A stretch of 64,000 bases of DNA from Hyphomicrobiales bacterium (GCA_017305635.1 JAFKKF010000020.1:1-64000), one strand, 5' to 3'; counted from the stretch's first letter, positions 48,019 to 59,254 are shown. The notes: generated from the sequence alone by a model not told the origin. Program-made: numbers and translations.

Positions 48019-48831
48019 ATGCCGCGCCCCGACCGCCCCTTCCGCCGCCACAAGCCCGACCGTCCCGCCTACCGGCCGCTTTCGCCCGCCGAGCGCCGCC
48101 CGGACGCGGTCTGGATCTACGGTATGCACGCGGTCATCGCCGCGCTCTCCAACCCGCGCCGCGAGGTGAAGCGCCTGATGGCGACCGCCAATGGCGTGGC
48201 GCGGCTCAAGGAAGCCGGTCTCGCCATCCCCGCCGCCTTCGAGGAAACCGGCCCGCGCCAGCTCGACCATCTCCTCGGCTTCGACACGGTGCACCAGGGC
48301 GTCGCGCTGGAGGTCGCGCCCCTCCCCCCGCGGCCGCTTGAATCGCTCGCCGACGCCCGCCTCGTCGTCTGCCTCGACCAGGTGACCGACCCGCACAATG
48401 TCGGCGCCGTGATGCGCTCCGCCGTCGCCTTCGGCGCCGATGCCCTGATCACCACCGGCCGCCATGCCCCGGTCGAGACCGGCGTGCTCGCCAAGGCCGC
48501 CTCGGGCGCCCTCGACGTGCTGCCGCTGATCGAGGTTCAGAACCTCGCCCGCGCGCTGGAGACGCTCCGCACCCTCGGCTTCACGCGCATCGGCCTCGAC
48601 AGCGAGGCGGACGAGCCGATCGACGACGCCATGACGGGAACGCGGATCGCCCTGGTGCTCGGCGCCGAGGGCAAGGGGCTCCGGAAGCTCACCCGCGAGA
48701 CCTGCGACCGCCTCGCCCGCCTGCCGACCACCGGCGCGATCGGCAGCCTCAACGTCTCCAACGCCGCCGTGCTCGCGCTCTACCTCGCCCGCAAGCACCT
48801 CGGCGGCGCGCCATCTACGCAAGACGCGTAG
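48019..48831 (+). CDS. rlmB: 23S rRNA (guanosine-2'-O-)-methyltransferase RlmB, TrmH/SpoU family
   Basis: A 270-residue SPOUT methyltransferase that methylates G2251 (E. coli numbering) of 23S rRNA. The N-terminal substrate-binding domain has VWIYGMHAVIAALSNPRREVKRL. The SPOUT knot motifs are LDQVTDPHNVGAVMRSAVAFG (motif 1), LVLGAEGKGLRKL (motif 2) and IGSLNVSNAAVLALYLARK (motif 3). The first ~20 residues are basic and Pro/Arg-rich, as in alphaproteobacterial members. The ATG at 48019 is chosen for this N-terminus; the frame further upstream covers the tRNA genes. Confidence 0.95.
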   Translation: MPRPDRPFRRHKPDRPAYRPLSPAERRPDAVWIYGMHAVIAALSNPRREVKRLMATANGVARLKEAGLAIPAAFEETGPRQLDHLLGFDTVHQGVALEVAPLPPRPLESLADARLVVCLDQVTDPHNVGAVMRSAVAFGADALITTGRHAPVETGVLAKAASGALDVLPLIEVQNLARALETLRTLGFTRIGLDSEADEPIDDAMTGTRIALVLGAEGKGLRKLTRETCDRLARLPTTGAIGSLNVSNAAVLALYLARKHLGGAPSTQDA

Positions 48832-48871
48832 TTCGTAGTACTAGACGCTGCACCTGCGCCCGTTCGCCAAT

Positions 48872-48915
48872 GCCGGCTTAGCTCAGCGGTAGAGCAGCGG
48901 TTTTGTAATCGGAGG
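48872..48915 (+). pseudogene. Truncated tRNA-Thr(TGT) remnant
   Basis: GCCGGCT acceptor half, a perfect D arm (TAGCTCAGCGGTAGAGCA) and an anticodon loop TTTGTAA with TGT. After that the 3' anticodon stem does not pair, and no T arm or 3' acceptor follows. The intact tRNA-Thr(TGT) begins 138 bases after the remnant starts, sharing most of the first 36 positions. It looks like a decayed duplicate. Confidence 0.7.
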
Positions 48916-49009
48916 GCCTTGGAGTCAAAAAGCGAATCGGATCATGCGCTTAGCGTTCGCACGGTCCGGACGAGTACCGAATAGGCACCGTAGATCGGTG
49001 TCCGCCGGG

Positions 49010-49084
49010 GCCGGCGTAGCACAGCGGTAGTGCAGCGGTTTTGTAAACCGAAGGTCGGGAGTTCGATCCTCTCCGCCGGCACCA
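49010..49084 (+). tRNA. tRNA-Thr(TGT)
   Basis: A 75-base cloverleaf: acceptor GCCGGCG/CGCCGGC, D stem GCAC/GTGC, anticodon loop TTTGTAA with TGT, T arm GGGAG/CTCTC, CCA encoded. The first anticodon-stem pair is a G-A mismatch. It is followed 20 bases later by the end of pcaQ on the other strand. Confidence 0.95.
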
Positions 49085-49103
49085 CCTCCGCGGGCGGTCC
49101 ATC

Positions 49104-50027
49104 TCACGAATCCGGTCCGGCATTGGCCGCCGCCGCGCGCACGCAGGCGATCAGCTCCAGCGTCGTCGGCGGCAGGTCGACGCCGGTCCGCGTCGTGATG
49201 CCGATCGGCCCGAGGGTCGCGCGGCTGTCGACCGGCAGGCGATGGAGCGCGCCGGAAGCGAGGTCGCCACCGACCACGCTTTCCGAGATCGCCCAGACGA
49301 CATCGCTGATCAGCGTGTAGGCCCGGCCGAAGGAGTTGGAGACCGACTCCACTTCCCCGGCGAGGCGCCCTACCCCGCCGGCGATGAGGAGCGCATCCAG
49401 CGCCGGCCGGATGATGGCGCCGCGCGGCGGCATGAGGAGCGGATAGGCCGCCGCCTCGGCAAGCGTCAGGGTCACCCGTCCGGCGAGCGGATGGCCGGGA
49501 CGCACGACCAGCGCCAGGTGCTCCGAATAGAGATGCTCGAAGGAGAGCCCGTCCATTGCCTCCGGGCTCGCGAGGCGCCCGACGACGAAGTCGATCGCCG
49601 CCATGCGCAGGAGGCCGAGGAGATAGGGGCTCGGTCCACTCTCGATTCGCGTGCGGCTGGCGAGCGGGCCCCTGGCGAAGCGCTTGAGGGCCTCGGGCAC
49701 GATGCGCACCTCCGCCGTCGGCAGCGTGCCGAAGGCGACCACCTGCTGCCCGCTGCGCACGGCCTCCAGCGCGTCGACGCCCTGCTGCAGGGTCGCGAGG
49801 CCGGCCTGGGCGAAGCGCGCGAACATCTCGCCGGCGGCGGTGAGGACGAGCGAGCGCCGGCTGCGGTCGAAGAGCGGGATGCCGAGGAACTCCTCGAGCT
49901 CGGCCAGCGCCCGCGACACCGCCGGCTGGGTCATGCCGAGCGCGCCGCCGGCCCGCGCCACGCCACCGAGCCGGACCGTCTCGAGGAAGGCATTGATGTG
50001 CCGGAGCTTGATGCGCGGGTCGAGCAT
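49104..50027 (-). CDS. pcaQ: LysR-type regulator of protocatechuate catabolism
   Basis: A 307-residue LysR activator. The winged HTH is at about 6-65 (INAFLETVRLGGVARAGGALGMTQPAVSRALAELEEFLGIPLFDR). The effector domain (about 95-300) reads like PcaQ (FGTLPTAEVRIVPEALKRFA). PcaQ responds to beta-carboxymuconate or beta-ketoadipate-type intermediates and activates pca genes in rhizobia. Here it is divergent from pcaIJF across an 88-base gap that holds a dyad operator candidate. The start MLDPRIKLRHINAFLE fits the family. Confidence 0.88.
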   Translation of the reverse strand: MLDPRIKLRHINAFLETVRLGGVARAGGALGMTQPAVSRALAELEEFLGIPLFDRSRRSLVLTAAGEMFARFAQAGLATLQQGVDALEAVRSGQQVVAFGTLPTAEVRIVPEALKRFARGPLASRTRIESGPSPYLLGLLRMAAIDFVVGRLASPEAMDGLSFEHLYSEHLALVVRPGHPLAGRVTLTLAEAAAYPLLMPPRGAIIRPALDALLIAGGVGRLAGEVESVSNSFGRAYTLISDVVWAISESVVGGDLASGALHRLPVDSRATLGPIGITTRTGVDLPPTTLELIACVRAAAANAGPDS

Positions 50028-50045
50028 TGATGCGTTTCCGTTATG

Positions 50046-50061
50046 TATCGCCACCTCGATA
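50046..50061. promoter_or_regulatory. Candidate PcaQ operator
   Basis: A perfect 5-bp dyad TATCG-N6-CGATA in the pcaQ-pcaI gap, centred about 50 bases before the predicted pcaI transcription start. Its size and place fit a LysR-type site, though the spacing differs from the strict T-N11-A form. Confidence 0.5.
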
Positions 50062-50067
50062 GCATTT

Positions 50068-50096
50068 TTGTGCCGGCTGCCGGAATGCTTTGATAA
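50068..50096 (+). promoter_or_regulatory. Promoter for pcaIJF
   Basis: TTGTGC (50068-50073), 17-base spacer, TGATAA (50091-50096). An ACCGGAGG ribosome binding site follows at about 50102-50109, before the pcaI ATG at 50116. Confidence 0.5.
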
Positions 50097-50115
50097 CCGG
50101 AACCGGAGGATTCCG

Positions 50116-50964
50116 ATGGCTGCCTTTCTTTCCCTGCATGATGCCGTGGCGGAGAACCTGCGTCCCGGCGATACCGTCGCCTTCGAGGGTTTCACCCACC
50201 TCATTCCCCATGCCGCCGCCCACGAGGCCATCCGCCAGGGCATCGGCGATCTCACGCTGATCCGCATGACCCCGGACATCGTCTATGACCAGATGATCGG
50301 CATGGGGCTCGCGAAGAAGGTGGTCTTCTCCTATGCCGGCAATCCCGGCGTCGGGCTCCTGCGGCGCATGCGCGACGCCATCGAGAACGGCTATCCGCGC
50401 GCCATCGAGACGGTGGAGCATTCGCACTCGGCCATGGCCCAGGCCTACGAGGCCGGCGCCTCCGGCCTGCCCCTCGCCGTCTTCCGCGGCTACAAGGGCG
50501 CCGACCTGGCAAAGGTCAATCCCGACATCCGGTCGGTCACCTGCCCGTTCACCGGCGAGCAACTGGCCGCGGTCCCCGCGCACCGGCCGGACGTCACCTT
50601 CATCCATGCCCAGAAGGCGAGCGCTGCCGGCGACGTGCTGATCGAGGGCATCATCGGCGTGCAGAAGGAAGCCGCGCTCGCGGCGAAGCGCGCCGTGGTC
50701 ACCGTCGAGGAGGTGGTGCCCGACTTCAAGGGACTGCACCCCAACCTCTGCATCCTGCCGCACTGGACGATTCGCGCGATCGCCGTGGTGCCCGGCGGCG
50801 CCCATCCCTCCTACACCCATGGCTACTACCCGCGCGACAACGCCGCCTATCTCGAATGGGACAAGGTGTCCGCCGACCGCGACCTCTTCGCCGCCTGGAT
50901 GCAGGACAACGTGCTCGCCGTCGGTCCCGAAATATTCGCCAGCCGCGTGGAGGCCCTGAAATGA
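50116..50964 (+). CDS. pcaI: 3-oxoadipate CoA-transferase, alpha subunit
   Basis: A 282-residue family I CoA-transferase subunit. With PcaJ it moves CoA from succinyl-CoA to 3-oxoadipate. The N-terminal GDTVAFEGFTHLIPHAAAHEAIRQG contains the CoA-binding region of this subgroup. The size (about 280) fits the 3-oxoadipate-type pair found in Hyphomicrobiales rather than the 220-230-residue form. It overlaps pcaJ by 4 bases (ATGA). Confidence 0.88.
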   Translation: MAAFLSLHDAVAENLRPGDTVAFEGFTHLIPHAAAHEAIRQGIGDLTLIRMTPDIVYDQMIGMGLAKKVVFSYAGNPGVGLLRRMRDAIENGYPRAIETVEHSHSAMAQAYEAGASGLPLAVFRGYKGADLAKVNPDIRSVTCPFTGEQLAAVPAHRPDVTFIHAQKASAAGDVLIEGIIGVQKEAALAAKRAVVTVEEVVPDFKGLHPNLCILPHWTIRAIAVVPGGAHPSYTHGYYPRDNAAYLEWDKVSADRDLFAAWMQDNVLAVGPEIFASRVEALK

Positions 50965-51734
50965 GCGACTTCACGCCGAACGAGATGATGACCATCGCCG
51001 CGGCACGTGCGCTGAAGAACGACGACGTCTGCTTCGTCGGCATCGGCGCGCCCTCGGCGGCCTGCAACGTCGCGCGCCTCACCCATGCGCCGGGCATCAC
51101 GCTGATCTACGAATCCGGCACGATCGGCACCGCGCCGGACGTGCTGCCGCTCTCCATCGGCGATGGCGAGCTCTGCGAGACGGCGCTTTCCACCGTCAGC
51201 GTGCCCGAGATGTTCCGCTACTGGCTGATGGGCGGGCGCATCTCCATCGGCTTCCTCGGCGCCGCGCAGCTCGACCGCTTCGGCAACATCAACACCACGG
51301 TCATCGGCGACTACGCCCATCCGAAGGTCCGCCTGCCTGGCGGGGGCGGTGCGCCCGAGATCGCCACCTCCTGCGGCGAGATCTTCATCACGCTGAAGCA
51401 GGCGCCGCGCTCGATGGTGAAGAAGATCGACTTCTTCACCTCCTTCGGCCATGGCGAGGGCGGCGACCATCGCCAGCGCCTCGGCATCAGGACCAAGGGT
51501 CCGACGCTGCTGATCACCGATCTCGCCGTCTGGCGGCCCGATCCGGAGACCAGGGAATTCACGGTGACTTCGCTGCATCCCGGCGTGACGAGGGAGATGG
51601 TGCAGGAGACCTGCGGCTGGCCGGTGCGCTATGCCGCCTCCCTCGACGAGACGCCACCGCCGACCGGCCTCGAGCTCGGCACCCTTCGCGACCTGCAGGC
51701 GCGCACGGCCGCCGCCCACCAGAGGAAGACCTGA
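50961..51734 (+). CDS. pcaJ: 3-oxoadipate CoA-transferase, beta subunit
   Basis: A 257-residue catalytic subunit. The active-site Glu lies in the ESG motif (LIYESGTIG, E around residue 54), the position of the SENG glutamate that forms the enzyme-CoA thioester. GGGGAPEIATSC is the second landmark. It shares one base with the pcaF start (TGATG), so pcaI, pcaJ and pcaF form one coupled operon. Confidence 0.88.
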   Translation: MSDFTPNEMMTIAAARALKNDDVCFVGIGAPSAACNVARLTHAPGITLIYESGTIGTAPDVLPLSIGDGELCETALSTVSVPEMFRYWLMGGRISIGFLGAAQLDRFGNINTTVIGDYAHPKVRLPGGGGAPEIATSCGEIFITLKQAPRSMVKKIDFFTSFGHGEGGDHRQRLGIRTKGPTLLITDLAVWRPDPETREFTVTSLHPGVTREMVQETCGWPVRYAASLDETPPPTGLELGTLRDLQARTAAAHQRKT

Positions 51735-52939
51735 TGGCCGAAGCCTTCATCTGCGCCTACCGGCGCACGCCCATCGGCCGCTTCGCCGGTTCGCTGTCGT
51801 CGGTGCGCACCGACGACCTCGCGGCCGTGCCGCTGAAGGCGCTGGTCGCCGAGCAGGACGGCCTCGACTGGGAAGCGGTGGACGACGTCATCCTCGGCTG
51901 CGCCAATCAGGCGGGCGAGGACAACCGCAACGTCGCCCGGATGGCCCTCCTGCTCGCCGGCCTGCCGGTCGGCGTGCCGGGCACGACCATCAACCGCCTC
52001 TGCGGCTCCGGGCTCGACGCGGTCATCACCGCCGCCCGCGCCATCAAGGCCGGCGAGGGCGAGCTCTATGTCGCCGGCGGCGTCGAGTCGATGAGCCGCG
52101 CCCCCTTCGTCCTGCCCAAGGCCGAGACCGCCTTCTCCCGCAACGCCGAGATCCACGACACGACCATCGGCTGGCGCTTCGTCAACCCGCTGATGAAGGC
52201 GCAATACGGCGTCGATTCCATGCCCGAGACCGGCGAGAACGTCGCCGCCGATTTCGGCGTCTCGCGCGCCGACCAGGACGCCTTCGCGCTCCGTTCGCAG
52301 CAGCGCGCCGTTGCCGCGCAGGCGAGCGGCCGCCTTGCCCGCGAGATCGTCCCGGTGACCATCCCGCAGAAGAAGAAGGATGCGATCGTGGTCGACCGCG
52401 ACGAGCATCCCCGCGCCGATACCTCGCTCGCGGCGCTGGCGAAGCTGCCGACTCCCTTCCGCCAGGGCGGCACGGTCACCGCCGGCAACGCCGCCGGCGT
52501 CAACGATGGTGCCGCCGCGCTCGTCATCGCCTCCGAGGCGGCCGCGAAGCGCCACCATCTCGCCCCCATTGCCCGCATCCTCGGCGGCGCCTCGGCGGGC
52601 GTCGCGCCGCGCATCATGGGGCTCGGCCCGGCACCGGCGACGCAGAAGCTCTGCGCCCGCCTCGGCCTGGCGCCGGCTTCCTTCGACGTCATCGAGCTGA
52701 ACGAGGCCTTCGCCAGCCAGGCGCTCGCCGTGCTGCGCGCGCTCGGCCTGCCCGACGACGCGGCCCACGTGAATCCGAACGGCGGCGCCATCGCCCTCGG
52801 CCATCCGCTCGGCATGTCCGGGGCGCGGATCACCGGCTCGGCGGCCCTCGAGCTGTCTTTGTCCGGCAAGCAACTGGCGCTGGCGACCATGTGCATCGGC
52901 GTCGGCCAGGGCATCGCCCTCGCCATGGAGCGGGTCTAG
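51734..52939 (+). CDS. pcaF: 3-oxoadipyl-CoA thiolase
   Basis: A 401-residue thiolase that splits 3-oxoadipyl-CoA into succinyl-CoA and acetyl-CoA, the last step of the pathway. The nucleophile is C90 ([12 protein letters not shown]). The [19 protein letters not shown] motif holds the catalytic His, and CIGVGQG the second Cys. Operon context with pcaIJ and the pca genes points to PcaF rather than a general acetyl-CoA acetyltransferase. It ends 42 bases before the converging pobA; no strong terminator is seen between them. Confidence 0.92.
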   Translation: MAEAFICAYRRTPIGRFAGSLSSVRTDDLAAVPLKALVAEQDGLDWEAVDDVILGCANQAGEDNRNVARMALLLAGLPVGVPGTTINRLCGSGLDAVITAARAIKAGEGELYVAGGVESMSRAPFVLPKAETAFSRNAEIHDTTIGWRFVNPLMKAQYGVDSMPETGENVAADFGVSRADQDAFALRSQQRAVAAQASGRLAREIVPVTIPQKKKDAIVVDRDEHPRADTSLAALAKLPTPFRQGGTVTAGNAAGVNDGAAALVIASEAAAKRHHLAPIARILGGASAGVAPRIMGLGPAPATQKLCARLGLAPASFDVIELNEAFASQALAVLRALGLPDDAAHVNPNGGAIALGHPLGMSGARITGSAALELSLSGKQLALATMCIGVGQGIALAMERV

Positions 52940-52981
52940 GGCGAAGCGGTTCCCGTCCGCAAGAGCAACAGGAACAGCTAC

Positions 52982-55203
<2,222 letters not shown>

Positions 55204-55213
55204 CGGACAGGCC

Positions 55214-55828
55214 TCAGATGTCGAAGAAGATCGTCTCGTCCGGCCCCTGAAGGCGGATGTCGAAGCGATAGCCGTCGCCGACGCGTTCCGCGATCAGGGT
55301 CCTGACCCGCGAGCGATGCTCGATGCGCGACAGGATCGGATCGGCCGCATTGGCCTCCGCTTCGTCACCGAAATAAAGGCGCGTGTTGAGGCCGAGATTG
55401 ATGCCGCGGGCGACGATCCAGAAGGTGACGTGCGGCGCCTGCAGCCGCCCGTCGGGAAACGGCACGCAGCCGGGCTTCACCGTCTCGAAGCGGTATTCGC
55501 CGGTTGCCGCATCGGCCGGGCAGCGCCCCCAGCCGGCGAAGTTGGGATCGGCCGAGCCGCGCGTCTCGGAAGGGCTCGGATAGAGCCCGGCCGCGTCGGC
55601 CTGCCAGATCTCGACGAGGCAGTCGCGGAGCGCCTCGCCGGCCCCGTCGATCACGCGGCCGGCAATGGCGATGCGCTCGCCCTTGGTCTTCCCATTGACC
55701 ATGGCCGTGCCGAGGTCGGCGGGATAGACGCCATCGATGCCGGCGAAGTTCGGCGTCAGCCCGATATGGACATAGGGCCCGGCCGTCTGCGAGGGCGTCT
55801 CGCGGAGATGGTGGAGCATCTGCGGCAT
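55214..55828 (-). CDS. pcaG: Protocatechuate 3,4-dioxygenase, alpha subunit
   Basis: A 204-residue intradiol dioxygenase subunit. ETPSQTAGPYVHIGLTP is the N-terminal PcaG signature, and it lacks the iron ligands of the beta subunit. It pairs with PcaH. Its ATG 55828 overlaps the pcaH stop by one base (TGATG); a TTG one codon upstream is less likely. Confidence 0.94.
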   Translation of the reverse strand: MPQMLHHLRETPSQTAGPYVHIGLTPNFAGIDGVYPADLGTAMVNGKTKGERIAIAGRVIDGAGEALRDCLVEIWQADAAGLYPSPSETRGSADPNFAGWGRCPADAATGEYRFETVKPGCVPFPDGRLQAPHVTFWIVARGINLGLNTRLYFGDEAEANAADPILSRIEHRSRVRTLIAERVGDGYRFDIRLQGPDETIFFDI

Positions 55829-56580
55829 CAATTGCCCTCCAGCCGGTTCTCGAAGAGCGTCGAGCGGCGTCCGCGCAGCACGATGTCGAACTTGTAGGCC
55901 ATGGAATCCATCGGGATCGTGGCGGCGAGGTCGAGCGGCGCGGTGAGCTGCTCGATCGCGGCCGGATCGCGGATGCCGTTGACGATCGGGCAGGTGCGGA
56001 TGAGCGGATCGCCCTCGAAATACATCTGCGTGATCAGGCGTTGCGCGAAGCCGCTGCCGAAGATCGAGAAATGGATATGCGCGGGGCGCCAGTCATTGAC
56101 GCCGTTCGGCCAGGGATAGGGGCCCGGCTTGATGGTGCGGAAGGCATAGCCGCCATCGACGCCGGAAATGGTGCGGCCGCAGCCGCCGAAATTCGGGTCG
56201 AGCGGCGCGAGGTAGCCATCCTTCTTGTGGCGGTAGCGGCCGGCGGCGTTGGCCTGCCAGAACTCGACGAGCACGCCGGGCACGCCTTGCCCACGCTCGT
56301 CGAGGATACGGCCATGGACGATGATGCGCGGCCCCTGCGCGCTCTCGCCGGGCTTCGCGAAATTGTGGATCAGGTCGTTGTCCAGCTCGCCGAACAGGTT
56401 CTGGCCGAAGACCGGCCCGGTCACCTCGGAAAGCGTGTTGGAGAAGGAGATCAGGGCGCGCTGCGGCGAGCGCAGCACCGAGGTCTTGTAGGCGGGCGTC
56501 AGCGGCGGTGGATGCCAGGCGCGGTCGCGCGGCCAGAAGGCGCCCGTTTCGGGAGAGCTATTGGAGCCGGCCGTGCTCAT
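55828..56580 (-). CDS. pcaH: Protocatechuate 3,4-dioxygenase, beta subunit
   Basis: A 250-residue catalytic subunit of the non-heme Fe(III) dioxygenase that cleaves protocatechuate to beta-carboxy-cis,cis-muconate. The four iron ligands fall at Y116 (GRYRHK), Y155 (KPGPYPW), H168 and H170 (RPAHIHFS). The start at 56580 overlaps the pcaC stop by 4 bases; a longer upstream frame covers pcaC and is not used. Confidence 0.95.
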   Translation of the reverse strand: MSTAGSNSSPETGAFWPRDRAWHPPPLTPAYKTSVLRSPQRALISFSNTLSEVTGPVFGQNLFGELDNDLIHNFAKPGESAQGPRIIVHGRILDERGQGVPGVLVEFWQANAAGRYRHKKDGYLAPLDPNFGGCGRTISGVDGGYAFRTIKPGPYPWPNGVNDWRPAHIHFSIFGSGFAQRLITQMYFEGDPLIRTCPIVNGIRDPAAIEQLTAPLDLAATIPMDSMAYKFDIVLRGRRSTLFENRLEGN

Positions 56581-56978
56581 TGCGGCACGCCCTCGCGCAT
56601 CTCGGCGAAGACCTGCTTGGCGATGCGGAATGCCGTATTGGCGGAGGGCACCCCGGCATAGATGGCGACGTGGAGGAGCGCCTCGCGGATATCGGCCTCG
56701 CTCGCCCCGGTCCGTACCGTGGCGCGGATGTGCATCGCCATTTCCTCGGTATGGCCGAGGGCGGCGAGCAGCGCGATCGTTACCATGGAGCGCTCGCGCC
56801 GGGTCCACTCGTTGCGCGCCCAGAGCGTGCCCCAGGCGGCCTCGGTGATCAGCGCCTGGAAGGGCTCGTCGAAGGCGGTGGTCGCGGCTGACGCCTGCTC
56901 GACATGGGCGTCGCTGAGCACCTGCCGGCGTGTCGTTTCCCCGATCTGCCGGCGCGACTTGGTTTCAGGGATGGGCAT
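56577..56978 (-). CDS. pcaC: 4-carboxymuconolactone decarboxylase
   Basis: A 133-residue CMD-fold enzyme that decarboxylates gamma-carboxymuconolactone to the enol-lactone. [41 protein letters not shown] and the conserved [15 protein letters not shown] end fit PcaC. It overlaps pcaD by 14 bases and pcaH by 4, strong translational coupling. Confidence 0.94.
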   Translation of the reverse strand: MPIPETKSRRQIGETTRRQVLSDAHVEQASAATTAFDEPFQALITEAAWGTLWARNEWTRRERSMVTIALLAALGHTEEMAMHIRATVRTGASEADIREALLHVAIYAGVPSANTAFRIAKQVFAEMREGVPQ

Positions 56979-57780
56979 GGGAAACCCTCTCCGATGCGAC
57001 TTGGGACAGGAACGAACGCAGGATCGCGGTGAGCCGCTGCGGCTGCTCGACCGAGGGGATATGCCCGCAATCTGGTAGGAGCTCGAAGCGCGCGCCGGGG
57101 ATCGCCCTGGCGAAGGCCTCGACCTTGTCGGGCGGCGACGCCCCGTCATCCGCGCCGACGACAACCACCGTCGGCACGGCAATGCGGGCGAGCAGCGGCG
57201 TCAGGTCCGCATCGCGAAGCGCGAAGCAGGTGGCGATGTAGCCCTCGGCCGGCTGGCGCAGGAACATGTTGCGGTAGCCGTCGAGGGCAACGGCGGAACG
57301 CTCATGGAACCCCGGCCCGAACCAGCGCTGCATCATGCCGTCGACAATCGCCGCGAGCCCGCCCGCCTCGATCTTCGCCACGCGGTCGAGCCACATCTGC
57401 GGGTCGCCGAAGCGCGCGAGCGTATCGCAGAGGACGAGCGCCCGCACCAGGTCGGGCCGGGTGGTGCTGAGCTGCTGCGCGATCATCCCGCCGACCGAGA
57501 CGCCGCAGATGACCGGGTCGCGGAGACCGGCATGGTCCATGAGCCCGGCAAGGTCCGCCGTCAGCGTCTCCATGGCATAGGGCGTTGCCCCGATGCCGGA
57601 CAGGCCATGGCCGCGCTTGTCGTAGAGGAGCACGCGATGGTCCTTGGCAACCTCGGCCGCCACCTGGTCCCAGATGCGGAAATCGGTGCCGAGCGAATTG
57701 ACGAAGGCGACCGCCGGCGCGCCGGCGGGACCGGCGAGCGCGTAGTGATGGGTAACCCCGTTGATGCGGGCAAAAGGCAA
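56965..57780 (-). CDS. pcaD: 3-oxoadipate enol-lactonase
   Basis: A 271-residue alpha/beta hydrolase that opens beta-ketoadipate enol-lactone. The nucleophile is S95 (GVSVGG), the catalytic Asp lies near D211-D212 (VVGADDG) and the His is H240 (PDCGHIP). It heads the pcaDCHGB run, 12 bases after the aldehyde dehydrogenase gene, so it is not preceded by its own promoter here. Confidence 0.93.
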   Translation of the reverse strand: MPFARINGVTHHYALAGPAGAPAVAFVNSLGTDFRIWDQVAAEVAKDHRVLLYDKRGHGLSGIGATPYAMETLTADLAGLMDHAGLRDPVICGVSVGGMIAQQLSTTRPDLVRALVLCDTLARFGDPQMWLDRVAKIEAGGLAAIVDGMMQRWFGPGFHERSAVALDGYRNMFLRQPAEGYIATCFALRDADLTPLLARIAVPTVVVVGADDGASPPDKVEAFARAIPGARFELLPDCGHIPSVEQPQRLTAILRSFLSQVASERVSHAHP

Positions 57781-57792
57781 GGTGACTTTCCT

Positions 57793-59241
57793 CTAGAACG
57801 GATAATGCTGGTTGGGATCCTCGATGGTGATCCAGCGAAGATCGGTGAATTCGTCGATCGCCGCCTTGCCGCCGAAGCGGCCATAGCCGGAATCCTTGAC
57901 GCCGCCGAAGGGCATCTGCGCCTCGTCGTTCAGCGTCGGCCCGTTGATGTGGCAGATGCCCGACTGGATCTCGGAGGCGACGCGCAACGCCCGCTGGACG
58001 TCGCGACTGAAGACCGCCGCCGAGAGCCCGTATTCGGTATCGTTGGCGACGCGGATCGCCTCGGCCTCGTCCTTGACGCGGATGACCGGCTTCACCGGCC
58101 CGAAGGACTCCTCCTCGTAGATGCGCATGCCCGGCTTGACGCCGTCGAGCACGGTCGCCTCGACCACCGTGCCGGTGCGCTTGCCCCCTGCCCTCACCTT
58201 CGCGCCCTTCTTGGTCGCATCGGCGACGAGCGCATCCATCTTCTCGGCCGACTGGCTGCTCACCAGCGAGCCGAGGACGACGTGGCCGCGCGGATCGCCG
58301 GCGGGAAGCTGCGCCGCGCGGGCGGCGAACTTCTCCACGAACGCGTCGGCGATCTTCTCGTCGACGATGATCCGCTCCGTCGACATGCAGATCTGGCCCT
58401 GGTTCATGAAGGCGCCGAACACCGCCGCGTTGACCGCCGCGTCCACGTCGGCATCGTCGAGGATGACGAGCGGCGCCTTGCCGCCGAGCTCGAGCAGCAC
58501 CCGCTTCAGGTGCTTGCCGCATAGCTCGCCGATGCGCCGGCCGACCGCCGTCGATCCGGTGAAGTTGACCCGCCGCACGGCCGGATGCGCGATCAGCGCC
58601 TCGACCACGGCCGGCGCGTCCTTCGGCGCATTGGTGACGACGTTGACGACCCCCTTCGGCAGGCCCGCTTCGTTCAAGCACTGCGCGATCAGCCGGTGGA
58701 CGCCCGGGCAGCTCTCGCTCGCCTTCAGCACCACCGTATTGCCGCAGGCGAGCGGCATGGCGACGGCGCGCGTGCCGAGGATCACCGGCGCGTTCCACGG
58801 CGCGATTGCAAGCACCACGCCGGCCGGCTGGCGGATGCCCATGGCGAGCGTCACGCCCGGATTGTTGGTCGGGATGACCTCGCCGCTGATCTGCGTGGTC
58901 ATCGCGCCCGCCTCGCGCAGCATGTTGGCGGCGAGCATGACGTTGAAGCCCGCCCAGGGAGCGGTCGCCCCGATCTCCTCGATCATCAGGCGCGTGAACT
59001 CGCCGGCCTTGCCGTCCATGATGTCGGCGGCCTTGAGGAGCAGTCCGCGACGCTCGGCGGGCGACGATCTGCTCCACGTCCTGAAGGCGACGGCCGCCGC
59101 CTCGACCGCGGCATTGGCATCGGCGACGGTTGCCGCCGCTGCGCGGGTCGCGAGCTTGCCGGTGAACGGGTCGTTCCGGTCATAGGTCGCGCCGGCCGTG
59201 GCGCCACGCGCCTCGCCGTCGATGAGGAGTGCGATGTCCAT
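57793..59241 (-). CDS. NAD(P)-dependent aldehyde dehydrogenase (benzaldehyde/vanillin/coniferaldehyde type)
   Basis: A 482-residue aldehyde dehydrogenase. The oxyanion Asn is N150 (APWN), the general base is E251 (LLELGGKAP) and the nucleophile is C285 (NQGQICMSTER). The region around PWN (VLAIAPWNAPVILGTRAVAMPLACGN) resembles salicylaldehyde/vanillin dehydrogenases. The start MDIALLIDGE at 59241 is chosen over a longer frame. Flanked by an SDR and pcaD, it probably oxidises an aromatic aldehyde to the acid that enters the protocatechuate branch. Confidence 0.85.
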   Translation of the reverse strand: MDIALLIDGEARGATAGATYDRNDPFTGKLATRAAAATVADANAAVEAAAVAFRTWSRSSPAERRGLLLKAADIMDGKAGEFTRLMIEEIGATAPWAGFNVMLAANMLREAGAMTTQISGEVIPTNNPGVTLAMGIRQPAGVVLAIAPWNAPVILGTRAVAMPLACGNTVVLKASESCPGVHRLIAQCLNEAGLPKGVVNVVTNAPKDAPAVVEALIAHPAVRRVNFTGSTAVGRRIGELCGKHLKRVLLELGGKAPLVILDDADVDAAVNAAVFGAFMNQGQICMSTERIIVDEKIADAFVEKFAARAAQLPAGDPRGHVVLGSLVSSQSAEKMDALVADATKKGAKVRAGGKRTGTVVEATVLDGVKPGMRIYEEESFGPVKPVIRVKDEAEAIRVANDTEYGLSAAVFSRDVQRALRVASEIQSGICHINGPTLNDEAQMPFGGVKDSGYGRFGGKAAIDEFTDLRWITIEDPNQHYPF

Positions 59242-59254
59242 GGCGTTTCCTTTC

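Noticed and set aside
48832-52939. Genomic island integrated at tRNA-Thr
   Set aside because: No integrase, no 3' tRNA fragment repeat and no insertion sequence are seen. The remnant is a 5' fragment, which tRNA-targeted integration does not normally leave.
57302-59077. A 591-codon minus-strand frame overlapping pcaD and the ALDH gene
   Set aside because: It is a shifted frame of the ALDH gene (Arg/Gly/Ala-rich), and the true frames carry all catalytic residues.
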